Shown here in pieces: positions 25,541 to 34,900 of a stretch of DNA of 49,843 nt (positions are counted from its first letter, which is position 1; the number at the start of each line of letters is the position of its first letter). The stretch covers positions 1 to 49,843 of the forward strand of contig CAYOYB010000012.1 of NCBI GenBank assembly GCA_964408085.1. The letters run 5' to 3'. Under the pieces are notes generated by a model. That model did no database searches. It had not been told where the DNA came from and saw nothing but the letters and a program-made list of their open reading frames with translations. The stretch is from CAJLIR01 sp964408085. Lineage in GTDB: Bacteria > Bacillota_I > Bacilli_A > RF39 > UBA660. Position numbers and translations under genes: made by a program.

Positions 25541-26308
25541 TTATTTTCTATTTATAACATCGTCAATTTCAGATAAAGAAAAACCCTTTTGATATAATTT
25601 CTCCTTTAATTTTCTATATAATTCATTACCTTCATATTTTAAACAAAGTTTTCGATATAGCTTATCATAAGTACTATCAATTAAATTATTATTCTCTATT
25701 GATATATTATTTAAGCAATTATTTATATCATCACGATAAAAACCTAAATTAACTAAATCTGCCATTATTTTCTGTTTTAAAATATAATTAGAATATTTCT
25801 TATTTGTTCTAACCTTTTTTGAAATTATTTTATTAATTTTTTCTAAATAAATAGAATTATCAATACTATTCAATTCTTTATTTATAACTGATTCTTCTAT
25901 ATTATGAACTTGCAATTCTTGTCTAATTTTTGAAGGACCATTATTACTAAAATTTATCTTATCTAATATAAATGCTTTTGCAAAATTTTCATCATTTATA
26001 AGACCATTAGTTTTTAATTTTACTATGATTGAATTAATTTCATCATCTTCAATATTGTTTTTTATTAAATAATCCTTTATTTCTTTTTCACTACGCATTC
26101 TAATTCCAATCAATTTTAATACTTTATTATAGACATCATAATGCTTAGTATCATTATTTATTTTATTTAGAGTCTCACTATCAACACTATTATTAAATAA
26201 TAAATTATTATTTAAAATAACTTCATCATAAGTAACTAATTTTTGTTTATTATCTAATATTAAATTGTATTTACCACTTGGTAATTTTTTTATTTTAGAT
26301 ACTTTCAT
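25541..26308 (-). CDS. recX: RecX, regulator of RecA
   Basis: The central three-helix repeats carry RMRSEKEIKDYL, LKTNGLINDENFAKAFI and GPSKIRQEL, typical of RecX. The 255-residue length, with an N-terminal strand domain and extra C-terminal repeats, fits Gram-positive RecX. It binds RecA filaments and modulates recombination. GGTGAT precedes the ATG. Its upstream neighbours are broken KilA-N/ORF6N genes driven from a LexA-like promoter; recX may be read through from there. Confidence 0.9.
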   Translation of the reverse strand: MKVSKIKKLPSGKYNLILDNKQKLVTYDEVILNNNLLFNNSVDSETLNKINNDTKHYDVYNKVLKLIGIRMRSEKEIKDYLIKNNIEDDEINSIIVKLKTNGLINDENFAKAFILDKINFSNNGPSKIRQELQVHNIEESVINKELNSIDNSIYLEKINKIISKKVRTNKKYSNYILKQKIMADLVNLGFYRDDINNCLNNISIENNNLIDSTYDKLYRKLCLKYEGNELYRKLKEKLYQKGFSLSEIDDVINRK

Positions 26309-26395
26309 ATTATCACCATCTTTATATATTTTTATAGGTTAATTTGTTAATGTATGTCTTACTTTAAATATTTTATATCAATTTAGTATTTGCAT

Positions 26396-26674
26396 TTAGG
26401 AAATAACAATTTTATTTAATCTCTCAAGTCTTTTATGTTGTCCTCTTCCTGTCTTTAAGGTTTCAATTTGAAACCTTAAAGACATATATTCTTCATTATT
26501 AAGTTGAAACATAAAGCGCTCTGGAAATCTATTTATATGTCGTTTGACAGCTAAATTTATTGTCTTTGTGCCATTTGCACATTCATAAAGCCTAGCTAAA
26601 TCTGAATCCAACATTACTTGTTTCCCTCTTATTTCATATATAAAATTTTCAATTCTTTCATTTTCTTTTACCAT
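26396..26674 (-). pseudogene. truncated ORF6N-domain gene
   Basis: Begins like an intact ORF6N protein (ENFIYEIRGKQVMLDSDLARL, PERFMFQLNNEEYMSLRFQI) and then, where LPYVFTEQG is expected after GRGQHK, switches to an unrelated short tail RLERLNKIVIS and stops. The domain is therefore cut in half, by a frameshift or deletion. It starts 7 bases after the KilA-N fragment. Confidence 0.8.
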
Positions 26675-26681
26675 TAATTCA

Positions 26682-26954
26682 TTATTTTACCATACCCTCT
26701 ATTATTAAATCCATAATTTTATAACTATTTAAACCTGCTTGGCTTTTAATTATGGCGAATTCGCCATAATTAAAATTAGGATTGTGTATTTCCTCCCAAA
26801 TACCTAAGAATTCAATAGTATTTCTATTTCTTAGCCAATCTGATACAAAAAAATCTCCATCTTTAGATTTAAGCATATCTGTAATTGATATGTAATCTTC
26901 ATCATCTATTTTAAAATAAGAAATTTTATGTTCTAAAACTGTTAATTCTGTCAT
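26682..26954 (-). pseudogene. truncated KilA-N-domain gene
   Basis: Residues 1-75 match the start of a KilA-N DNA-binding domain (DDEDYISITDMLK, VSDWLRNRNTIEFLGIWE, EFAIIKSQAGLNSY). Just where the domain should continue (the WIEKTNAIG region) it diverges into KIMDLIIEGMVK and stops. The joint MVK is echoed by the MVK start of the ORF6N gene, suggesting recombination between the two reading frames. It keeps a good promoter and ribosome binding site, so a short KilA-N peptide may still be made. Confidence 0.75.
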
Positions 26955-27044
26955 TTTTTCTCCTTTTATATTTAATCATAACATTAATGTAAATTTTTCT
27001 AATTATATCTTAACTACTCATCAATGAATCAATCTTTCATATCA

Positions 27045-27073
27045 AATATATCACACGAATTTTTGTTCGTCAA
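27045..27073 (-). promoter_or_regulatory. promoter with LexA-box-like palindrome for the KilA-N/ORF6N pair
   Basis: TTGACG (27068-27073), 17 bases, TATATT (27045-27050) on minus. ACGAACAAAAATTCGT (27055-27070) overlaps the -35 and the spacer; its core CGAAC-N4-ATTCG differs by one base from the Bacillus LexA box. Confidence 0.7.
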
Positions 27074-27101
27074 TAAATTTTTAAAAAAAAGTTAATGTTT
27101 A

Positions 27102-27770
27102 CTAGAATTCATTTAATTCTAATAAATCATTAGCTTTCATAACTTTTAAATTTATTTTTAGTTTTTCAGCTGTTTCAACTAATTCATTAACATTTGTTGG
27201 ATATTGCTTATCTTCTATGTTCATAGGAATAATCATTTTAGCACCTGTTTCTTTAGCAAACATTAACCCATCATAAATTCCCATAGTAACTCCATGATTA
27301 GAAAATGGCATGAATAAATAATCACATTTATAATCATTATTAAAAGATATAGTATCTCCTGTTATATATATTTTATTAACTGAATCATCAATTATAAATC
27401 CAATATTTTCCTTTATTTCATTATCTTTCATAAATGGTAAATAACCGTGAATTGCTTTAGTAATTGTTACAGAAAATTTACTAGAAAAATTTATCTTATC
27501 ACCAACTTTAATCGCAATTCCCTTCAAATCAGGATAAGCATTTAAAACCTCGCGAGTTGTATAAAGTACAGCATTATCTCTTTCTATTATTCTTTTTATC
27601 ACACCAGCATGACAATGATCAGCATGTTTATGTGTTACGATAATAATATTAATACTTGTCCACAAATCTAAAAGCCCATCAAAATAATCAACACTACCTG
27701 GATCAACCAAAATTCGAACATTTTTATAATCAATCATTAAACATGACTGCGCAAATTTTTTTATTTTCAT
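27102..27770 (-). CDS. MBL-fold metal-dependent hydrolase (UPF0173/UlaG-like)
   Basis: The metallo-beta-lactamase motif THKHADHCHAG appears near residue 50, a second histidine in AIHGYLPF near 107, ITGDT near 140, and a FSNHG histidine near 160. The N-terminus (QSCLMIDYKNVRILVDPG) is typical of the UPF0173 group. The ATG at 27770 is used since GGGGAGAT is 4 bases upstream and overlaps the tex stop codon; an earlier ATG lies inside tex. It ends the thioredoxin-tex-MBL operon. Substrate unknown. Confidence 0.88.
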   Translation of the reverse strand: MKIKKFAQSCLMIDYKNVRILVDPGSVDYFDGLLDLWTSINIIIVTHKHADHCHAGVIKRIIERDNAVLYTTREVLNAYPDLKGIAIKVGDKINFSSKFSVTITKAIHGYLPFMKDNEIKENIGFIIDDSVNKIYITGDTISFNNDYKCDYLFMPFSNHGVTMGIYDGLMFAKETGAKMIIPMNIEDKQYPTNVNELVETAEKLKINLKVMKANDLLELNEF

Positions 27771-27780
27771 AATATCTCCC

Positions 27781-29925
27781 CTATTTTTCTTCAATTAAAG
27801 ATAACGATACTTTTTCCTTTTCTTTATCTAAATCTATAACATAACAATCAATTATATCACCAACGCTAAACATTTCTGATGGATGACGTAAATATTTATC
27901 AGTTAATTTAGAAATATGCGCTAAACCATCATTATGCAATCCAATATCAATAAAAAGACCAAAATCAACAACATTTCTAACTGTTCCTTGTAATTTATCA
28001 CCAATTTTTAAATCCTCAACATGTAAAATATCACTTTTTAAAATTGGCTTAGGAAATTCATCTCTTGGATCTCTAGCTGGTTGCATTAAAGATTTTTTTA
28101 TATCTTCAAAAGTATACTTATCAATATTCAAATCACATTCTGAAATATTAATATCATTTAAAACCAATCGTAATTTTTCTGTTCCAATATCATCAGATGT
28201 TAAACCAAGATATTTAAGTAATTTTAGAACTTCATCATAATTTTCAGGATGAATTGAAGTTTTATCTAACGGGTTAGTTCCGTCAATAACACGCATAAAA
28301 CCAATCGATTGTTCAAAAACTTTATCAGTCATCCCTTTAATTTTTTTAATTTCATCACGAGATTTAATTTTTCCATTAGAATCACGATATTTAATTAATT
28401 CATCAATTGCCTTTTTATTCATACCAGATACATATTTTAAAAGTGAAGGAGACGCGGTATTGATATTTACACCGACTTGGTTAACAGCTTTAGTAACAAC
28501 GAAATCTAACGATTCGTCTAATTTTTTTGCCGTAACATCATGTTGATATAATCCTACACCAATACTTTTAGGATCAATTTTTACTAATTCTGATAAAGAA
28601 TCTTGCAATCTTCTACCGATACTTATGGCACTTCTTTTTTCTACTGTTAAATCTGGAAATTCAGAGATAGCTAATTTAGATGCAGAATAAACAGAAGCTC
28701 CAGCCTCACTAACTATTACATATTCGACTTTTCTTTTGGCATCTTTAATACAATTAGCAATAAAAGCTTCTGACTCTCGTGAAGCAGTACCATTACCAAT
28801 CGCAATAATATCAATATTATATTTATCTATCAAATCTAAAACGATTTTTTTACTTTCTTCTATTTTATTATGAGGTTCAGTTGGATAAATAACCGAAATA
28901 TTTAAAACCTTACCTGTTGGATCTAAAACTGCTAATTTACAACCAGTTCTAAAAGCAGGATCATAACCTAATACTACCTTATCTTTCATAGGAGGAGTTA
29001 ATAACAAACTCTCAACATTTTTGGAAAAATTTTCGATTGCTACTACTTCCCCATTATCTTTAAGTTCACTTCTAACTTCTCTTTCAATACTTGGTAATAT
29101 CAATCGTTTTAAACTATCACGAATAGCTTCCATAACACTTTCATATACAAAAGATTCCTTATTTTTTATTAATTTCCCTTCTAAATATGAAACAATTTCT
29201 TCTTCATCAATATCAATATTAACGTTTAATATTCCCTCTTTTTCACCACGATTAACAGCCAAAATACGATGAGCTTTAGCTTTTTTTACTGGCTCACTAT
29301 AATCATAATACATTTCATAAGTAGCATTTTCATCAATAGCATTTTTCTTCTTTTTACTTGTTAAAATACCATTATGATAAAAGTAATTACGAATGCTTTT
29401 TCGATAAGCTGCATTATCACTTATCCATTCAGCAATAATATATTTTGCTCCCATAATGGCTTCATCAGTTGTTTTAACATTATCATTTACAAACTTTGTT
29501 GCCATTTCTTCTAAACTTCCATTAACTGGAAAAGACATTATCATTTTAGCAAATGGTTCTAATCCATTTTTAATAGCCTCAGTTGCTTTCGTTTTCTTTT
29601 TTTCTTTAAATGGACGATATAAATCTTCAACTTCAACTAATTTGTTGCAAGCCATAATACTTGTTTTAAGTTCATCTGTAAGTAGCCCTTTTTCATCAAT
29701 TAAGCGTATTACATCTTCTTTTCTTTTTAACAAATTAACCTGATATTCATATACCTCATTAATACTACGAATAACTTCTTCATCTAAAGCCCCAGTCGCT
29801 TCTTTACGATAACGCGCAATAAAAGGAATTGTATTTCCATCACTAAGTAATTTTAAAACTGCCTCGACTTGACTAACTTTAATATTTAAATTAGTACTAA
29901 TTTCTTTTATAATATTTTCATTCAT
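27781..29925 (-). CDS. tex: Tex-family S1 RNA-binding protein
   Basis: The full domain order is present: helical Tex N-terminus (IPFIARYRKEATGALDEE), YqgF/RuvC-like nuclease fold (VLGYDPAFRTGCKLAVLD, AIGNGTASRESE), helix-hairpin-helix pair (GVNINTASPSLLKYVSGM) and C-terminal S1 domain (LQGTVRNVVDFGLFIDIG, about 640-714). The 714 residues are standard. Tex binds structured RNA or transcription complexes and affects transcription fidelity and stress survival. The ATG at 29925 is used with AGGTGA 4 bases before it. Confidence 0.95.
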   Translation of the reverse strand: MNENIIKEISTNLNIKVSQVEAVLKLLSDGNTIPFIARYRKEATGALDEEVIRSINEVYEYQVNLLKRKEDVIRLIDEKGLLTDELKTSIMACNKLVEVEDLYRPFKEKKKTKATEAIKNGLEPFAKMIMSFPVNGSLEEMATKFVNDNVKTTDEAIMGAKYIIAEWISDNAAYRKSIRNYFYHNGILTSKKKKNAIDENATYEMYYDYSEPVKKAKAHRILAVNRGEKEGILNVNIDIDEEEIVSYLEGKLIKNKESFVYESVMEAIRDSLKRLILPSIEREVRSELKDNGEVVAIENFSKNVESLLLTPPMKDKVVLGYDPAFRTGCKLAVLDPTGKVLNISVIYPTEPHNKIEESKKIVLDLIDKYNIDIIAIGNGTASRESEAFIANCIKDAKRKVEYVIVSEAGASVYSASKLAISEFPDLTVEKRSAISIGRRLQDSLSELVKIDPKSIGVGLYQHDVTAKKLDESLDFVVTKAVNQVGVNINTASPSLLKYVSGMNKKAIDELIKYRDSNGKIKSRDEIKKIKGMTDKVFEQSIGFMRVIDGTNPLDKTSIHPENYDEVLKLLKYLGLTSDDIGTEKLRLVLNDINISECDLNIDKYTFEDIKKSLMQPARDPRDEFPKPILKSDILHVEDLKIGDKLQGTVRNVVDFGLFIDIGLHNDGLAHISKLTDKYLRHPSEMFSVGDIIDCYVIDLDKEKEKVSLSLIEEK

Positions 29926-29929
29926 AGTT

Positions 29930-30406
29930 TCACCTATTAATATATTCATTAACTATATTTTTTAATGCATCATAAGATTTTACTCCATATTCATTATATA
30001 AAATTTTAGAATTATCACTAATTACAATTGTTGGAATGTATTTAACCTCAACAATTGAAGAAATTATATTCCAATCGTCTGTTGTTACATTAGTTGTATT
30101 AACATAATAAATATTTATTTTTTCCTTACTAGAAAATTCTATAGTTGTTGGTTTAAATGTTTGACAAGCAGGACAAGTATCTCTACCAATAAAAAAGATA
30201 TTTTTTTCATTACTATTAACTTTATTTTTAAATTCAGCAGCACTAATTTCAACAAAATAATCAGAATTTACATTACTGTTATTTTTATTATCATCAATTT
30301 GTTTATCCACTTTATCCAAATTTTCATTTTCTATTACTGTTTCCTCTTTATCACAACCTATCATTAGACTAGATAAAAGCGCTAATATAACAATTATTTT
30401 CTTCAT
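29930..30406 (-). CDS. thioredoxin-like lipoprotein
   Basis: Lipoprotein signal ending SSLMIGC, a Glu/Asn/Asp-rich spacer, then a thioredoxin fold with the redox motif CPAC in IGRDTCPACQTF (near residue 80) and the cis-proline loop KYIPTIVI. It would sit on the outer membrane face and act on thiols or disulfides. It leads the operon with tex, whose start is 4 bases past its stop. A similar protein is encoded on the other strand at 30861. Confidence 0.85.
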   Translation of the reverse strand: MKKIIVILALLSSLMIGCDKEETVIENENLDKVDKQIDDNKNNSNVNSDYFVEISAAEFKNKVNSNEKNIFFIGRDTCPACQTFKPTTIEFSSKEKINIYYVNTTNVTTDDWNIISSIVEVKYIPTIVISDNSKILYNEYGVKSYDALKNIVNEYINR

Positions 30407-30524
30407 TATTTTTTTCCTCCATTTTACAACATATATATAATACCATAAAAAGGCGATAATTTCACTATTTTTTATTAAATTAACAATATTTAATTAATTA
30501 CATATTAATAAATTAGGTGATTTT

Positions 30525-30785
30525 ATGTTTAATATAAATGATGCGATTTATATCGCTAATAAATTAGGAATAACATTTGATAAATTTACAATTAATGAAT
30601 TTCTAACAGGAATAAATATTGAATCAGAACACGGTTTCATTAATCCAAAAACGAATGTAACAAATGATAATTTAGAAGTAACCGCTAAAATTGCTCTAGC
30701 TCATTTAAATGAATACCCAAATTATTATAATCCTAATTATGGTCTCCCAATTTTTGAAAAATTTTTAAAAGAAAAATTAAAGTGA
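30525..30785 (+). CDS. DUF5661-like small protein
   Basis: An 86-residue soluble protein: FTINEFLTGINIESEHG, NPKTNVTNDNLEVTAKIALAHLNEYPNYY matches a conserved family of unknown function (DUF5661-type), with a conserved EHG and AHLNE. No catalytic role is established. AGGTG precedes the ATG. It is divergent from the thioredoxin-tex operon. Confidence 0.75.
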   Translation: MFNINDAIYIANKLGITFDKFTINEFLTGINIESEHGFINPKTNVTNDNLEVTAKIALAHLNEYPNYYNPNYGLPIFEKFLKEKLK

Positions 30786-30860
30786 AAATTTTATGAAATA
30801 ATTGTTTTTTATTGAAACAAATTAACGAATATGTTAAAATTGTATCGGAGGTAGAAAAAT

Positions 30861-31481
30861 ATGGCTAAAAATGAAGAAAGTACTAAAAAAACTAAAGTTA
30901 ATAATGATACTAAAAGTGAAAAAAATACAATTATTAAAGAAACTATAACTTATGATAACACACCAATTTTTAATAAGATGTTAGTTTGTTTATATATAAT
31001 AATTGCATTATTAGCATTAAATATTATTATTTCTGCGATTAAAGGAAGTAGCAATAGTTCAGAAACTAATAAAAAAACTACTACAACTACTACTGAAACA
31101 ATAGCCAATTATGATGTAAGTAGTTTTAAAGCTATCAATACTGATGAATTTATTGAGGCCTTTAATGGTAGTGAAAATACACTTATTTATTTAGGACGTC
31201 CAGATTGCGGTTATTGTATCAAATTTGTTCCTGTTTTAACAGAAGTTCAAAATAAATACAAATTCCAAACTCTTTACCTAGATATTAACACAGTTAGTCA
31301 AGAAGATGTGAATAGAATAATTGCCCTAGATAATGATTTCTTTACTGGTAAAGATACAGCTTATGGTTATACTCCAATGACTCTTATTGTTAAAGATGGT
31401 AAAATTGTAGATTCACAAATTGGTCACTCATCAGCTAGTACATTAGAAGCTTTAGTTTCAAAATACTTTGACAAAAAATAG
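30861..31481 (+). CDS. membrane-anchored thioredoxin-like protein
   Basis: A Lys/Thr-rich cytoplasmic N-terminus, one membrane helix (about 36-60), a Thr-rich spacer, then a thioredoxin fold with CGYC in LGRPDCGYCIKFVPVL (near 112) and the cis-proline segment YTPMTLIV. It could reduce or isomerise disulfides outside the membrane. The Cys-rich secreted proteins elsewhere in the window are possible clients, which is inference. GGAGG precedes the ATG and a terminator overlaps its end. Confidence 0.85.
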   Translation: MAKNEESTKKTKVNNDTKSEKNTIIKETITYDNTPIFNKMLVCLYIIIALLALNIIISAIKGSSNSSETNKKTTTTTTETIANYDVSSFKAINTDEFIEAFNGSENTLIYLGRPDCGYCIKFVPVLTEVQNKYKFQTLYLDINTVSQEDVNRIIALDNDFFTGKDTAYGYTPMTLIVKDGKIVDSQIGHSSASTLEALVSKYFDKK

Positions 31482-31503
31482 TATCAAACGATACTATTTT
31501 TTT
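31474..31503. terminator. bidirectional terminator between convergent genes
   Basis: AAAAATAGTATC, AAAC loop, GATACTATTTTT: a 12-bp perfect stem flanked by A and T runs. It serves the thioredoxin gene on plus and the CHC2 gene on minus, overlapping both gene ends. Confidence 0.9.
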
Positions 31504-31946
31504 AATGATTTTCTTCTATAACTTTCTGTTAATATTTCTTTATATTCTAAAGATTCTCTAACCTCTCTTAATCTTGAAACTATTTCCGCATTGGCTTCAT
31601 TATAACTACGCTCTGGTAATTGAACATCAAATGCAGCTGCTAATGTTTCTACACTTTCTAGAAATTTTAAATTATACATATGCATCAATAAATTAATAAC
31701 ATTCCCACTAGCCTTGCAAGAAAAACAATAAAATTCATTTGCTCGTTTATCTCGCTTAAAACTAAATGATGGATGTTTATCATTATGATAAAAACAGTTA
31801 GTAAGAAAACGTTGATTTTCTCGAACTTTTATTTTTCGCATTTTTTTAGAATCACTCATTGCAACAACTAAAATATCACTATTCTCTATAACGCTTTTCA
31901 CAATACGTGCATTATATTTCATTTTTTTTACTATTATAAATTTCAT
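31494..31946 (-). CDS. stand-alone CHC2 zinc-finger protein (DnaG-like primase fragment)
   Basis: Residues about 45-110 form a DnaG-type CHC2 zinc finger (NCFYHNDKHPSFSF, EFYCFSCKASGNVINLLM, then LKFLESVETLAAAF). No TOPRIM catalytic domain or helicase-binding region follows; the protein ends after a basic helical tail at 150 residues. It may bind DNA through the zinc finger but cannot prime alone. Its ATG overlaps the TGA of the oxidoreductase gene, so it is coupled to a metabolic enzyme, an odd setting. Full DnaG must be elsewhere. Confidence 0.8.
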   Translation of the reverse strand: MKFIIVKKMKYNARIVKSVIENSDILVVAMSDSKKMRKIKVRENQRFLTNCFYHNDKHPSFSFKRDKRANEFYCFSCKASGNVINLLMHMYNLKFLESVETLAAAFDVQLPERSYNEANAEIVSRLREVRESLEYKEILTESYRRKSLKK

Positions 31947-34900
31947 ACTACTTCACCATCTTGTTTTTTATAAAACTCAAATCTTTTTATTGCATCCTCT
32001 TTGTTTTCATCTAATAAAATTCTAGCATTTTCTTTATTAACTTTTTCTAAAGCTGAATATCTAGTTTGCAATGATAAAAATTCATCATACAAATCAAAAT
32101 CAACATTGCTACTATCTAAAGTTAAATGCCCTGTTTCAGGACTATACCTAAAAGTAAGAAAATACCCACATTTAACAGCCATCTTTTGCATTTCAATACT
32201 ATTTTCCATACCACCTTTTATTCCATGTGATATACAAGGTGCATATGCAATAATAATAGATGGTCCCTTATAACTTTCAGCTTCTTTAAAAGCTTTAATT
32301 ACTTGTAACATATTAGCCCCTAATGATACTTGAGCAACATAAACATGTGGGTAAGCTAAGGCGATTCTCGCTAAATCTTTTTTATTTTGTAATTTGCCAC
32401 TCGTAGCAAAAGATGCGATTGAACCTTTTGGGCTTGATTTAGAAGATTGACCACCTGTATTAGAATAAATCTGTGTATCTAATACTAAAATATTAACATC
32501 ATCGTTAGAAGCTAAAACATGGTCAATTCCACCAAAACCAATATCATAAGCCCAACCATCACCACCAATCGTCCAAATCGAACGATAAGTTATATATTCT
32601 TTTAATGAAACTAATTCATGCGGACAATTATCATAATCTAGGTTTTCATAAACTTCCTTTGTAATCTGATAATCATCATAATTATCTAGCCATTTTTTAA
32701 ATAAATCTGCATTAGGATTATTTAGATTATTCTCCATAATTTTCCTTAAACGATTTCGCATTGTTTTGTTTGCTATAAGTAACCCATAACCATATTCTGC
32801 GTTATCTTCAAATAAAGAATTTGCCCAAGGAATTTTATATGGTGTTATTGGTGCACTACCACCATAAATTGATGAACACCCAGTTGCATTAGCTATTATC
32901 ATAGCATCACCAAACAATTGTGTCAACAGTTTTATATAATTTGGTTCACCACAACCAGCACATGCTCCACAAAATTCAAATTGTGGCATCTTAAATTGAC
33001 TTCCCTTTACTGTTTCTAATTTAAAAGCTGGTTTATAAGTAATACTTTGCGTTAGATAATCAAAAACCTCTTGCTCTCTACTATTAATTTGTTCATCTAG
33101 TCTTTTTGTAATAAGTGCCTTTTCTTTGTTTTTACCTGGGCAAGTCTTAATACATAAACCACAACCAGTACAATCTTTAATAGAAATACCAATACAATAA
33201 TAATAATCTGTGCCTATGGCTTTTACAGTTCTATCTTTAATAAATGTAGGAGCAGCAAGATATTCTTCCTCACTTAATAAAAATGGTCTAATAACACTAT
33301 GTGGACACACAAATGAGCATTGATTGCACTCTATACAATTTTCATTTATCCAACTTGGAACAACTAAACTAATTCCTCTTTTTTCTAAAGCACTTGTTCC
33401 ACCAACAAAAGTTCCATCAAGATAATTAAGAAAAGCACTAGTAGGTAACAAATCACCTTTTCTTGATGTCATCATCTTATAAACACTCTCATCTACTTTT
33501 TCATTTTCTTTATTAGTAAATGCACTATTTAGTTTTATATTTTCTAAATAATTACTACTATTTTCTATAGCTTCATAATTTGCTTTAACAATTTCCTCAC
33601 CTTTTTTAAAGAATTTTTGTTTAGCGTATTCCTTCATTTTGATTTTAGCTTGTTCATAATCAATAATACTTGAAAGACTTATAATAACACTTTCCATAAT
33701 TGTACTAATTTTATTTTTAAGACCTATCTTTCTAGCAATTTCATAAGCATTTATAATATAAAATTTTATGTTTTTATTTATTATAATATTTTTAACATTA
33801 TCTGGTAACCATGAATCAACTTCTTGTTCTGTCATAATTGTATTAAGAATAAAAATACCATTTTCTTGAATATTAAGAATTGGATTAAAATCTAATAAAT
33901 AGCTATCCTTAGTAACAACAACTAATTTAGGATTCTCAACATAATAAGTTGATCTGATTTCATTATCAGAAAAACGCAGATGTGATATAGTAACTCCACC
34001 AGATTTTTTTGAATCATATTGAAAATAACCTTGAACATATTTATCAGTATTATCACCAATTAATTTAATTATTGATTTTGAAGCACTGACCATGCCATCA
34101 CTACCATAACCATAAATTAAAAACTCATCATGATTAGTTATTTTAAAATTATTATCAATCTCTAAACTTAAATTCGTTACATCATCAGTTATACCAATCG
34201 TAAAATTATTTTTTAAATCGTTAGCTAACATATCATAAACAGCCTTTATTTGAGCTGGAGTTGTATTTTTACTAGCTAAACCATATCTTCCACCAACAAT
34301 CTCTATATTTTTTTTATTTAAAGCATTAACGACATCTAAATATAATGGTTCACCAATACTACCAGGTTCTTTAGTACGATCTAATACAGCAATTCTCTCT
34401 ACACTTTCTGGTATTACATCAAGTAAATATTTTACACTAAATGGTCTATATAAATGAACCTCTATTAAACCAATTTTTTCACCATTTTTACCTAACTCAT
34501 CAATTACCTCTTTTATTGTTGAGCAAACAGACCCCATAGCTACAATAACATTTTTAGCATCTGGTGCGCCATAATACATAAATGGTTTATAATTTGTAGC
34601 CATTTTTTTATTTAACTTTTGCATATAATCATTAACAATATCTGGAACAGTATCATAAAATTTATTTCGTACCTCTATTGCTTGAAAATAAATATCATCA
34701 TTTTGCGCTGTACCTCTTGTTACTTTATTATTCAAATTAAGAGCGCGAGTTCGAAATTTATTAATTGACTCATAATCGATCATATCATCAATATCAGACA
34801 TTTCTAAAACTTCAATTTTATCAATTTCATGACTAGTTCGAAAACCATCAAAAAAATGTAAGAATGGTAAAGAAGCTTTAATAGCCGATAGATGTGTAAT

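Noticed and set aside
25022..25600. Shared LYQ-coding stretch at the ends of recX and the 145-residue gene, as a third duplicated gene tail
   Set aside because: Only about 12 bases agree and the surrounding frames are unrelated.
26309..26395. Displaced end of the MBL hydrolase gene beyond the KilA-N/ORF6N pair
   Set aside because: Only a short ACATTAAC-type match near the end, not distinguishable from chance.
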